In this document: positions 46,873 through 57,655 of the stretch, piece after piece
How the letters are laid out: each line of letters starts with the position of its first letter
Numbering within the stretch: the first letter of the stretch is position 1
Origin: Brevundimonas pishanensis
Lineage (GTDB): Bacteria > Pseudomonadota > Alphaproteobacteria > Caulobacterales > Caulobacteraceae
Direction of reading: 5' to 3'
DNA length: 64,000 nt
Assembly (NCBI RefSeq): GCF_022750635.1
Contig: NZ_JAJKBG010000007.1
Location: forward strand, 54,484-118,483
Notes under the pieces: generated by a model
What the model was told of the DNA's origin: nothing
The model's input: the letters and a program-made list of their open reading frames with translations, nothing else
Database searches by the model: none
Translations under genes and position numbers: made by a program

Positions 46873-48192
46873 ATGAACCGCCTTTGCGCAACTGCACTTT
46901 CGGGCATCATGATGCTGGCGGCGGCTCCGGCTATCGCCCAGCAGGCGGGGGACAGCACCCCCGCCGCCGCAACCTGCCCGGACTATCTGCCGAGCGGAAC
47001 GCGATGCTTCAAAGGGCAGGGGCCTAAGGGCGGCTATTACTGGACCGCTATTCCTGCGGACTGGAACGGCTCGCTGGTGGTTCATGCCCACGGTGGGCCG
47101 CGCACCGCCACGCCTCAAGCCGACGATCCGCTGGAGGACCTTGAGCGGTTCTCCATGACGGTGCGCGAAGGCTATGCATGGACGGGATCGACCTATCGCC
47201 GCGGCGGCTATGGCGTGCGCATGGCCGCCGAGGACACCAATGACGTGCGTCAGGTGTTCTGGGACGCCTTCGGGCGCCCCAAGCGCACCATCCTGCATGG
47301 ACAAAGCTGGGGCGGAAACGTCGCGGCCAAGGCGGCGGAACTGTATGCTCGCGATGCCGAGGGGCAAGTTGTCTGGGACGGCGTCGTGCTGAGCAGCGGC
47401 GTGCTGGCAGGCGGTACGAAAGCCTACACTTTCCGCGCCGATTTGCGAGCGGTGTATCAGTACTATTGCCAGAACCATCCGGCGGCGAACGAGCCTCAAT
47501 ATCCGCTGTGGCAGGGGCTGGGCGAGGACAATCGACTGACCCGCGCCCAGTTGGAAGATCGGGTAAAGACCTGCACCGGCGTTGGCTTGCCCGAGGCCCG
47601 GCGCACGGCCGAGCAAAAGAGCAAACTTGCCAATATCCTGAACGTGGTGGGTATCAGCGAGAACCAGTTGGTGGGCCACCTCGCGTGGGGGACCTTCCTG
47701 TTCCGCGATCTGGTGCAGCGCCGTCTGGACGGCTTGAACCCGTTTGACAACAGCCAGACTGTGTATGCGGGCTCTGACGACGATCAGGCTTTGAACGCAG
47801 GCGTTCAGAGGTTCTCGGCAGACCCTGCGGCGGTTGCGCGTCTGGCCTATGACGCGGACCTGTCGGGGATGATCGTGGCACCGACCGTGACCATCCACGG
47901 CAAATACGATCCGACGGCCTTCGTCTGGCATCAGGCGGCCTATCGTGATCGCGTCGAGGCTGCGGGACGTGGTGATCTGTTGGTGCAGACCTACACCGAC
48001 GAAAGCGCCCATAGCCTGTTGAGCGCGCCGCAGTATGTGGCGGTGTTTCAGGCCTTGAGCGCATGGCTGGACGGTGGGGCCAAACCCACGCCGGAAAGTA
48101 TCGCAGCGAGCTGTGAGCTTGCTTCTCCGCGCTATCGCAAACCCTACTGTCGCTTCGATACGGATTACCGACCCGAAGTGCCTAACCCCTAA
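46873..48192 (+). CDS. Secreted alpha/beta hydrolase
   Basis: 439 residues from ATG 46873, which follows GAGAGGAAGC and starts a signal peptide (MNRLCATALSGIMMLAAAPAIAQ). Serine hydrolase fold: HGG oxyanion-type segment in VVHAHGGPRTA, nucleophile Ser145 in HGQSWGGNVAAK, a catalytic-acid candidate in TIHGKYDPTAFV and His in YTDESAHSLLSAP. No closer family assignment. Shares an operon with the upstream receptor, suggesting extracytoplasmic processing of what that receptor imports. Ends at a strong bidirectional terminator. Confidence 0.85.
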   Translation: MNRLCATALSGIMMLAAAPAIAQQAGDSTPAAATCPDYLPSGTRCFKGQGPKGGYYWTAIPADWNGSLVVHAHGGPRTATPQADDPLEDLERFSMTVREGYAWTGSTYRRGGYGVRMAAEDTNDVRQVFWDAFGRPKRTILHGQSWGGNVAAKAAELYARDAEGQVVWDGVVLSSGVLAGGTKAYTFRADLRAVYQYYCQNHPAANEPQYPLWQGLGEDNRLTRAQLEDRVKTCTGVGLPEARRTAEQKSKLANILNVVGISENQLVGHLAWGTFLFRDLVQRRLDGLNPFDNSQTVYAGSDDDQALNAGVQRFSADPAAVARLAYDADLSGMIVAPTVTIHGKYDPTAFVWHQAAYRDRVEAAGRGDLLVQTYTDESAHSLLSAPQYVAVFQALSAWLDGGAKPTPESIAASCELASPRYRKPYCRFDTDYRPEVPNP

Positions 48193-48194
48193 GA

Positions 48195-48227
48195 AAAAGG
48201 CCGGACGTTTAATGCGTCCGGCCTTTT
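48195..48227. terminator. Bidirectional terminator between hydrolase and M14 peptidase genes
   Basis: AAAAGGCCGGACG (48195-48207) and CGTCCGGCCTTTT (48215-48227) form a perfect 13-bp stem with a 7-base loop and A-run/T-run flanks, so it can stop both convergent transcripts. Confidence 0.92.
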
Positions 48228-48230
48228 GAT

Positions 48231-50822
48231 TTAGCGGCGACCGCTCGTTGACAGGTGATTGCCGAGGAACAGGCTGTTGATGAGCAGTCGCTCGGTCCCC
48301 AGCCAGTATTTGCGGTGCGCCGGGTCATCCGCGAAAAGCACGACGTTGCCGGAGCCAACCGGATTGACCTGAGCCCAGACCGTGCCGGATGCCGCTTTGC
48401 GCAGGCTCTCGGGCAGATAGCCGTTCACCTGCGGATTGGCGTCGATATGGATGACGTTGGCGAAGGGGTCGGCAACCGGAGTGAGGGTGACGTCAGTCTC
48501 CTTGTTCACGAACAAGTCGCGGCGCGTCAGACCGAAGGCCAGCGGGTGACTGATGTCCGCATCAGCAGACAGGGCATTGCCCGAGGTGCGCTGCTCACCC
48601 TGAACCGACTGGCGGTCGGCATAGTCACGGCGGTCGGGCGCGGAGCGTTCGCGTTCCTCACGCTCGGCTTGTGGTGCAAGACCATTGGCCTGCGCCCAGC
48701 GGGCGGCGGTACCAAACGCCACAAGCGAACCTCCACGGCGGACCCATGCCTTCAAGGCATCGATGGCTGGCTGGCCGAGGTTTTCGTAGCGCCCCCCCGA
48801 CAGGACGATGCTGTCATAGTTGTCGAGCGAGACGCGACCCAACTGTTGTGGGTCAAGGCGGGTTGCGGGGTATTTGAGCCGCTCACTGAGGGCAAACCAC
48901 GTCGAGCCGATCTCGGTCGCATTGACACCCTCGCCCGCCACCAGGGCGATGCGTGGTGCGCGAACGATCTTCACATTGTCGCTGCCCAGATCGACGCCCG
49001 ACACGCTTTGTCCGGTCGACAGAGCGTGGGCGACGACGCCGGCATCGCGGGAAGCTTTGTCGACGGCCTGACGCAATGCGGCGGCATCGAGGGACTGACC
49101 GTTGGCGGTGATGACCAGAGAGCCGCGCTGGAACTCGGTCTGGCCGCCTTGGGTACGGCTGGTGAAAGGCTCGAACGCACTGCGGACGCGCACGCCTTGT
49201 TGTAGCAGTGACGACAGAACCTGCGGCGCATTCAGGTCGCGCCAGTCGATGGCATAGGCATAGGCGTTGTCAGGCCCGCTGATGCCGCCACGGGCGGCGG
49301 GCAGGGCCGTAACCGCGCCACCATAAGCGGGCACACGGCGAAGGCCTGACGAGCCCAGATTATAGGCCAGCGCCACCGAATAGGAGGTGCTGCCGTACAC
49401 GCCACCATTAGTCGGCGGGGTCTTGTCGAAGATCGAATGGATCAGGCGGAACTGGGGTTGGGCCGACGGGACGACATAGGCCGTGCCCGGCTCATAGGTA
49501 CGGCCATCCTGCGTGATGCGCTCGTTCAGGGGGTAGACCTGAATGCGGTGGGCCAGCAGCAGGTCCAGCGTCTGGCCTGTCAGGCCCGCATTGGCCGCGT
49601 CGCCGAAGACATAGGCCTGTGACGCATTGCGGCGACCTTGCTCGATCGCCGAGCGGAAGAAGTCGCGCTGGAACTGAAGCAGGCCCGCACGCTCGGCCAC
49701 GGCACCGCGCACGGTGGCAAGACCCACATTGGCTTGGTTGCGCACGGTGAAGGGGAAGGTCAGCGGACCATTGGCTGTGTCCTGAACCAGACCGCGAGAC
49801 GAGGCCTGTTCGACCGTTACACCAATGCCGCCGTGGAAGTCGGGATAGGTGGAGCCATAGACGGGCGAGAAGTTATCGAAGACCTCGCGCGTGTAATAGA
49901 GCGAGCCGATGCCATCCAGCGCCTGTGCGTGATATTTGGCCAGCGTCACATTCCACTCATACGCCGCCTTGGGCAGCAGGGGGCTTTCCATGCTGCTGGG
50001 CGAGGGTTTGAAATAGTAGGTGCTGCCTGCGCCCATTTCGTGAAAGTCGATCTGGAAGTTCGGCTTCCAGCGGTGGAAGGCTTCCAGCTTGGCGCGGGTC
50101 TCGCGTTGGGTGACGGCCAGCCAGTCGCGGTTCAGGTCGGTGAAATAGTGGTTGGTCCGACCAGCGGGCCAAGCCTCCACGTGTTCCTTGTCCTGCGGAT
50201 CAGACGATGGCGGATTGCTGTGCCATGCGTTGTGCCAGTTGGTGGCGCGGTCGCGGCCATCGGGGTTCTGGGACGGGTCGATGACGATGACCGCCTTATC
50301 CAGCCAGTCCAGAACCTCTGGCGAGCGGCTGGCGGCCAGATAATAGGCGGTCAGGAGCGCCGCTTCACCGCTGGAGGTTTCGTTGCCGTGGACGCTGTAG
50401 AATAGGCCCACGACGACGGGCTGATCAGGGCTGAGGGCACCACCGTTGGGATTGGCGACTTCGGCGTGGGCTCGCTGGATTTGGTCGATGCGAGCCTGAT
50501 TGGCCGCCGAGCTGATGACCACCGACGACAGGGTACGGTTCTCGTAGCTGCGGCCAATTTCCTCGAACGATACGCGATCGGAAAGGCGAGCCAGTTCGCG
50601 CAGATAGGCGATGATCTGATCGTGGCGCGTGAAGTGAGTGCCGACCGGATAGCCGAGGAAGGCTTCGGGTGTCGGGATGGCCGGATCAAAATCTGCTACC
50701 GCAGCCTGCGGGAAATAATAGTCCAGCGACTGGGCGAGGACGGGAGCCGGAGCCGCGATCACGGCGGCTCCGAACAGCACCGCAGCGGCGGCACGTCTGG
50801 CGGTTTTCGTGGCGTTTTTCAC
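48231..50822 (-). CDS. Secreted M14-family zinc carboxypeptidase with C-terminal GATase-like domain
   Basis: 863 residues. Signal peptide (basic MKNATKTARR, then AAAAVLFGAAVIAAPAPVLA). The peptidase domain begins near residue 65; zinc ligands His145 and Glu148 in SVHGNETSS, with NPDGRDR and FTDLNRDWLAVTQRE following and the third His expected in QIDFHEMG. The last 200 residues (LDNYDSIVLSGGRYENLGQPAIDALKAWVRRGGSLVAFG split over two strands) resemble a class I glutamine-amidotransferase-like fold, seen in other large bacterial M14 enzymes. Probably trims peptides in the periplasm for the neighbouring receptor. Confidence 0.9.
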   Translation of the reverse strand: MKNATKTARRAAAAVLFGAAVIAAPAPVLAQSLDYYFPQAAVADFDPAIPTPEAFLGYPVGTHFTRHDQIIAYLRELARLSDRVSFEEIGRSYENRTLSSVVISSAANQARIDQIQRAHAEVANPNGGALSPDQPVVVGLFYSVHGNETSSGEAALLTAYYLAASRSPEVLDWLDKAVIVIDPSQNPDGRDRATNWHNAWHSNPPSSDPQDKEHVEAWPAGRTNHYFTDLNRDWLAVTQRETRAKLEAFHRWKPNFQIDFHEMGAGSTYYFKPSPSSMESPLLPKAAYEWNVTLAKYHAQALDGIGSLYYTREVFDNFSPVYGSTYPDFHGGIGVTVEQASSRGLVQDTANGPLTFPFTVRNQANVGLATVRGAVAERAGLLQFQRDFFRSAIEQGRRNASQAYVFGDAANAGLTGQTLDLLLAHRIQVYPLNERITQDGRTYEPGTAYVVPSAQPQFRLIHSIFDKTPPTNGGVYGSTSYSVALAYNLGSSGLRRVPAYGGAVTALPAARGGISGPDNAYAYAIDWRDLNAPQVLSSLLQQGVRVRSAFEPFTSRTQGGQTEFQRGSLVITANGQSLDAAALRQAVDKASRDAGVVAHALSTGQSVSGVDLGSDNVKIVRAPRIALVAGEGVNATEIGSTWFALSERLKYPATRLDPQQLGRVSLDNYDSIVLSGGRYENLGQPAIDALKAWVRRGGSLVAFGTAARWAQANGLAPQAEREERERSAPDRRDYADRQSVQGEQRTSGNALSADADISHPLAFGLTRRDLFVNKETDVTLTPVADPFANVIHIDANPQVNGYLPESLRKAASGTVWAQVNPVGSGNVVLFADDPAHRKYWLGTERLLINSLFLGNHLSTSGRR

Positions 50823-50855
50823 GCTTGTTTCTCGTTTCTCGGATGCAGGGCTGGA

Positions 50856-53507
50856 TTAGAAGGCGACGTCGAAACCGACGCGGAAATAGCGACCACGCAG
50901 GTCGTACTGTCCAAAGTCATAGGGCGCGCGAACACCGGGGAAGGAGGCGTCATGCGGCGGTGCCTCGTCTAGCAGGTTCTCGACTTTGGCGTACAGGCGG
51001 ACACTTTGCGTCGCGGCCCAGCCGAGATAGGCGTCGAACTGGTGATAGCTGTCGACGTGGGCCTGACCGGCCACCACCGTCGCCTGGTCATAGCCGCTGG
51101 TGTAGTACCAGGTAAGGTTGGCATCGAAGGCCTTGCGGCTCCACGCGACACGGCTGGTGGCCTTGTGCGCGGGCAGGGTGGCCCCGCGATTGGTTCCTGC
51201 ATAGTTCAGGATCGGGCCGCCGACCGTGTTCGGACGCTCATACTTCAGCACATGGGTGTAGGCGCTGCTGAACACGAAGAAGCCCGCGTCGCCCGCATCC
51301 CAGCGATGGTTGAAGTCGATATCGATGCCCGACGTCTCCAGCGAGGTCAGGTTCTGATAGCGGTTGTAGACCGCCTGTAGCTTGCCACGGCCGTCGCGGA
51401 TGACGTCGGCGGGATCGTTGGCTTGAACGACGGTGGCGATGTTGTTGGTGCCGACCAGATTATCCAGCTTGATGTTGTACCAGTCAAAGCTGAGCGCGGT
51501 GTTGCGCGCCGGGGTGAAGACGAGGCCCAGATTGATGGACTTGGTTTCTTCCGGCTCCAGATCGGTATTGCCGACCGTGAAGAAGGTCGGGCTTTGGCGC
51601 GAGTTCGGCAGGTCTGGATCATAGGGATCCAGCACCGTGCCGTAGGAGATCATCGTCGAGGCGGAGTTCTCGGACAGCGAAGGCGCGCGGAAGCCCTTCG
51701 AGGCCGAGGCGCGGAACAGGAACTTCTCGAACGGCTTCCAGCGCAGGCCGACCTTGGGCGAGAAGGCAGAGCCGAAATCGCTGTATTCGTCGGCGCGGCC
51801 TGCGATCTGGACGTCGAAGGTCGAGGTCACCGGAATGTTGAACTCGGCATAGGCCGCGAGGACGTCGCGTTCACCATCGACGGCTGCAATCGCGGGACGG
51901 ACCTGAAGCCCCGCATCGATCTCCTTTGGATTGCGCGAAACGAGGCTTTCGTGGCGGAACTCGACGCCCGCGGCATAGCCGACCGGACCAGCGGGGAGGT
52001 TGAACAACTCGCCCGTAATCTTGAAGTCGGCACCGTAGAGCTTGGAGTCGGCAGGGCGAAGCGTGGCCAACCGGATGCTGTCCAGAACCGCCTGCGACGT
52101 GGCCGACGGATTGTGCAGGTTCAGCGACCCGTCCGCGAGGGCGTCGGCCAGTGTCCAGCGGTTGGCAAAGCCACCCGACACAGTTTCACGCTCGCGGCTG
52201 GCCGAGGCAAAGGCGGCAAACTCCCAGTCGAAATGCTCGTTCGTGCCGCGCAGACCCGCCAGAGCGCGATAGCTGGTCGACTTGTTGGTCTTCAGCGTGC
52301 GGCCCAGATCGAAGAATGTGTATTCGATCGGCGTGGCGACGCCGTACGGGTTGTACGGGTTCGTGGCGGGCAATAGGTTCGACACCGGCTCGGCCAGACC
52401 CGTGGTGGCGTTCAGGGCAAATCGGCCGCCTTCCAGCGTGAAGAAGGGGCTTGAGCCAAACAGGGACGCGCCTTCGACATAGGAATACAGCACCTCGCCG
52501 AAGGCCTCGATGTTCGGGGTCAGGCGGGCGGTGCCATAGACATAGCCCTGATAGCGGTCGGTCGACGGAATAAGGGTGGTGTGCTCGGCAAGATTGATCG
52601 CGCAGGTGTCGCCTTGCAGACCGTCAATCGGGGTGCTGGACGTCAGCACCATACCCTCCGGGCATTGGCCGTTCGGGTTCAGGAAGGGCACCGACCTGCC
52701 ATCGACGAGGAAGCGCGCGCCCTTGGCCGACCAGCCGTTCCAGCGCCCGCCGGGCAGGTCGGTATAGATGCCCGATGCCGTCAGATCGCGTTCGTTTTGG
52801 TCCAGACGCTCGCGGGTATAGCCTTCCAGCGAGACGAGCATGTTGAAGCCGTCGTCCTCCAGATTGCCGTAACCGGCGACCAGTTTTGCGGTGCTGGTTT
52901 CCAGCCCGCCTTGGTCGGCGACGCCATAGCTGGCCCCGAACTCCAGACCCTCGAAATTCTGACGGGTGATGATGTTGGTCACGCCAGCGACGGCGTCAGA
53001 GCCATAGACTGCCGAGGCACCGTCCTTGAGGACTTCTAAACGTTGTACGGCCACCATCGGCAGTGCGTTCAGGTTGACGAAGGTGTCCGACAGTCCGCCG
53101 CCGGGGAAGCCATAGTTTGCAACGCGGCGGCCGTTGAGCAGGACCAGCGTGTTCTTCTGCGACAGGCCTCGAAGGCCAATACCCGCCGCGCCCGATGACC
53201 AGCCGCTGTTCTGGGTTTCATTCGAGCCGTTGCCCGTGTTGGCCGAGATGGAGCGCAGCAGATCCGAGGTCGTCGATTTGCCAGATGATTGGATTTCTTC
53301 GCGGCCCAGGACCTGAACCGGATTAAATCCCTCAGTGTTCGCACTGCGGATATTCGAGCCCGTCACAACCACGTCCGAGACGCTGGTCGGCTCTTGTTGG
53401 ATGTCCTCTGGAGAGGGCGAGGTCGGGGTGTCTGAAGCCGCAAAGGCAAGGCATGGCGTGCTGGCCATGATAAGGACTGCCAAGGCTGCATGGGTCGCAC
53501 GCGTCAT
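50856..53507 (-). CDS. TonB-dependent receptor
   Basis: 883 residues. Signal peptide MTRATHAALAVLIMASTPCLAFA, TonB box VSDVVVTGSNI, plug with NTLVLLNGRRVANYG and VQRLEVLKDGASAVYGSDAVAGVTNI, barrel ending with GRYFRVGFDVAF. Only 33 bases separate it from the M14 carboxypeptidase, so the two form an operon transcribed from the region near 53550. The ligand is probably a peptide or peptide-containing compound (inference from the pairing). Confidence 0.93.
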   Translation of the reverse strand: MTRATHAALAVLIMASTPCLAFAASDTPTSPSPEDIQQEPTSVSDVVVTGSNIRSANTEGFNPVQVLGREEIQSSGKSTTSDLLRSISANTGNGSNETQNSGWSSGAAGIGLRGLSQKNTLVLLNGRRVANYGFPGGGLSDTFVNLNALPMVAVQRLEVLKDGASAVYGSDAVAGVTNIITRQNFEGLEFGASYGVADQGGLETSTAKLVAGYGNLEDDGFNMLVSLEGYTRERLDQNERDLTASGIYTDLPGGRWNGWSAKGARFLVDGRSVPFLNPNGQCPEGMVLTSSTPIDGLQGDTCAINLAEHTTLIPSTDRYQGYVYGTARLTPNIEAFGEVLYSYVEGASLFGSSPFFTLEGGRFALNATTGLAEPVSNLLPATNPYNPYGVATPIEYTFFDLGRTLKTNKSTSYRALAGLRGTNEHFDWEFAAFASASRERETVSGGFANRWTLADALADGSLNLHNPSATSQAVLDSIRLATLRPADSKLYGADFKITGELFNLPAGPVGYAAGVEFRHESLVSRNPKEIDAGLQVRPAIAAVDGERDVLAAYAEFNIPVTSTFDVQIAGRADEYSDFGSAFSPKVGLRWKPFEKFLFRASASKGFRAPSLSENSASTMISYGTVLDPYDPDLPNSRQSPTFFTVGNTDLEPEETKSINLGLVFTPARNTALSFDWYNIKLDNLVGTNNIATVVQANDPADVIRDGRGKLQAVYNRYQNLTSLETSGIDIDFNHRWDAGDAGFFVFSSAYTHVLKYERPNTVGGPILNYAGTNRGATLPAHKATSRVAWSRKAFDANLTWYYTSGYDQATVVAGQAHVDSYHQFDAYLGWAATQSVRLYAKVENLLDEAPPHDASFPGVRAPYDFGQYDLRGRYFRVGFDVAF

Positions 53508-53625
53508 TTTTGATGCACCGCAATAATAGATAATGAGGCGCGTTTAAGGCACGTATTGCGAAGTTATCTAAGTTAGATTTTCTAAAAATAAGGGCAGTTT
53601 TGATGAGCGAAGTTCGCCCGAATTG

Positions 53626-53655
53626 AAAAGAGGCGCACCGTTCCATGTGCGCCCC
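53626..53655 (-). terminator. Terminator of the ligK-ligU-ligI operon
   Basis: On the minus strand GGGGCGCAC and GTGCGCCTC form a 9-bp stem around an 8-base loop, followed by TTTTC. It lies about 50 bases after the ligI stop. Confidence 0.7.
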
Positions 53656-53703
53656 TGATCGTGAGCATCCCTGTGTAGGGAAGGTGGTGAGATCGCCGCG
53701 TAC

Positions 53704-55638
<1,935 letters not shown>

Positions 55639-55646
<8 letters not shown>

Positions 55647-56313
55647 ACTTCAGGCCCATCTCGGCGAGCTTTTCACGCATGGAATAGATGTCGAGGCCCA
55701 GTTCGCCAGCGGCCAGCCGTTTGCGCTTGCTCTCTTCAAGAGCTTCGCGTGCGTGAGCTTTTTCGAGAACGTCAGCAGCGGAGGCGCAGGGGACGACGCA
55801 GACGCCGTCGTCATCGGCGATGACCACGTCGCCGGGGTTGACGTGGGCACCGGCGCACACGATTGGGACGTTTACTGAGCCCAGGGTCGCCTTGATGGTG
55901 CCTTGGGCGTGGACGGCCTTGGACCACACCGGAAAGTCCATCTGCTTCAGATCGCGCAGGTCCCGCACGCCGGCATCAATGATGAGGCCACGGCAACCGC
56001 GAGCCTGCGCCGAGGTGGCCAGCAGGTCTCCGAAATAGCCGTCCGAGCACTGGCTGGTCGGAGCCAGCACCAAGACATCGCCTTCACGAAGTTGCTCGAT
56101 GGCGACGTGGATCATCCAGTTGTCACCCGGAGGAGCCGAAATGGTCACGGCCGAGCCTGCGATACGGGCACCGGGATAGATCGGCCGCATATGCGGTGCC
56201 AACAGGCCGGTGCGGCCCTGCGCTTCGTGAACCGTCGCGACGCCGCATTGGGCAAGGCCATCGATCACCTCGAGTGCGGGGCGTTGAATATTCTGGACGA
56301 CGATACCGGCCAT
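55639..56313 (-). CDS. ligK: 4-carboxy-4-hydroxy-2-oxoadipate aldolase
   Basis: Last step of the pathway: cleaves 4-carboxy-4-hydroxy-2-oxoadipate to pyruvate and oxaloacetate; such enzymes also decarboxylate oxaloacetate. 224 residues, class II aldolase of the RraA-like fold. The divalent-metal/phosphate region [27 protein letters not shown] (in two adjoining parts) contains the Asp and Arg of the family active site; [19 protein letters not shown] is also diagnostic. Start preceded by TGAGGGAA on the minus strand. First gene of ligK-ligU-ligI, divergent from the LysR gene. Confidence 0.93.
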
Positions 56314-56374
56314 GGTTCCCTCAAGCGTAGCGGTTTTTCACATGATGGATTTTTTTGTTCGACGAACGCCAATG

Positions 56375-56400
56375 GAAATGGTGGGATAGGTATTCATTTC
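56375..56400. promoter_or_regulatory. Inverted repeat in the ligK / lysR divergent promoter region
   Basis: GAAATG (56375-56380) and CATTTC (56395-56400) separated by 14 bases, just ahead of the lysR start; a GTTCG-A-CGAAC-type dyad lies at about 56358-56368. LysR regulators bind such dyads in divergent promoters. Confidence 0.4.
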
Positions 56401-56409
56401 TACTAAGTC

Positions 56410-57576
56410 ATGCCGATGAATCCGCTTGATCTGAATATTCGTCATCTTCGCGCAGTGGCGGCCATTGCCCGCTCGGGCAGCATCACCTCGGCCAGCCGCG
56501 TGGTGAATCTGACCCAGCCGGCCATCACACAGGGGATTGCCAAGATCGAGCGCCAACTGGGTGTTCCGTTGTTCGAGCGCAGGCCCGCAGGAATGGAGCC
56601 GACCGAGGCGGCACTGATGCTGGTGCCCCGTATCGAGGCCGCTCTGCGGTTGATGGATGCCCCGCATGCGACAGCGGCGCAGATCAGCGCCTTCCTCGCG
56701 GTTGCGCGGAGCGGCGGATATGCTGCCGCCGCTGTGGCAACGGGATTGTCGGAGCCGTCATTGCATCGGGCCGTCGGGGACTTGTCGCTGGTGATCGGGC
56801 AGAGCCTTGTCGAGCGCAGGGGCAAGGGCATTGTGTTGACCTCGCGCGGCATTCAGGTCGCGCGGGGATTTCGACTGGCTGAAGCGGAGCTGAGATCGGC
56901 CCTTGCGGAACTGGCCATGCTGCAGGGGCGCGAGGTCGGGAAAATCGTGGTTGGAGCGATGCCACTTTCGCGCGCACGCCTTTTGCCATCGGCGGTTGCG
57001 GAGTTTCACCGGCGCTATCCGGGAACGGCGATTGCAGTTGTCGAAGGCTCGCACACTGAGCTGGTTGGTCCGCTCAGGGACGGCGAAATCGATGTGATCG
57101 TGGGCGCTCTGCGAACGGCGCGCGGTGATGATGGACTGATCAGTTATCCGCTGTTCGAGGATCGTCCGGTGGTTATCGGTCGGGCGGGTCATCCTCTCGC
57201 AAGGGCGGTACTAACGCCGCAGGCCATGGCGGCTTATCCGTGGATCACTGCGGGGAGGGGGACGCCCTTACGTGCGCAGTGGGAGGCAATGTTCGAGGCC
57301 GTCGGAGTTCCTGCGCCGGACGTGCCGATCGAATGCGGTGCTGTGATCATGATCCGGCAAATCTTGCGCGAGAGCGATTTTCTGACTCTGTTGTCGCCGG
57401 ATCAGGTGGCAGTGGAACTGGAGGCTGAATGGCTGGCCAAGATAGCCGATGCGCCGGGGGATGTGGCGCGGACAATAGGGTTCACCACCCGAGCGGACTG
57501 GCGTCCGACGCCTTTGCAGAAACAGTTTCTAGACGTGCTGCAAGCGCAGGCTTTGGAAATTGCTTCTGGAGTATAA
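56410..57576 (+). CDS. LysR-family regulator with two tandem HTH domains
   Basis: 388 residues, about 80 more than a usual LysR protein. The extra length is a second winged HTH: the first (about 7-65) reads LNIRHLRAVAAIARSGSITS...VVNLTQPAITQGIAKIE, the second (about 93-150) reads AQISAFLAVARSGGYAAA...ATGLSEPSLHRAVGDL and aligns with it over its whole length (ARSG, 'LT.P/LSEPS', L.ERR, 'T.' positions). The effector-binding domain follows (VVGAMPLSRARLLPSAVAEFHRRYPG). Divergent from ligK and upstream of the ligJ segment, so it is the likely regulator of this pathway. Confidence 0.9.
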   Translation: MPMNPLDLNIRHLRAVAAIARSGSITSASRVVNLTQPAITQGIAKIERQLGVPLFERRPAGMEPTEAALMLVPRIEAALRLMDAPHATAAQISAFLAVARSGGYAAAAVATGLSEPSLHRAVGDLSLVIGQSLVERRGKGIVLTSRGIQVARGFRLAEAELRSALAELAMLQGREVGKIVVGAMPLSRARLLPSAVAEFHRRYPGTAIAVVEGSHTELVGPLRDGEIDVIVGALRTARGDDGLISYPLFEDRPVVIGRAGHPLARAVLTPQAMAAYPWITAGRGTPLRAQWEAMFEAVGVPAPDVPIECGAVIMIRQILRESDFLTLLSPDQVAVELEAEWLAKIADAPGDVARTIGFTTRADWRPTPLQKQFLDVLQAQALEIASGV

Positions 57577-57628
57577 TTAGCAATATCTAATGGTGCCTTG
57601 GACATTCCGATTGGTCCAAAAACGATGA

Positions 57629-57655
57629 TTTGCCATAACTATGTTGTATGGCAAA
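57629..57655. promoter_or_regulatory. Inverted repeat spanning the start of the DUF1932 gene
   Basis: TTTGCCATA (57629-57637) and TATGGCAAA (57647-57655), perfect 9-bp arms around a 9-base spacer. The right arm contains the ATG at 57648. It may be an operator, or as RNA a hairpin that hides the start codon. No clear Shine-Dalgarno sequence precedes this start. Confidence 0.5.
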
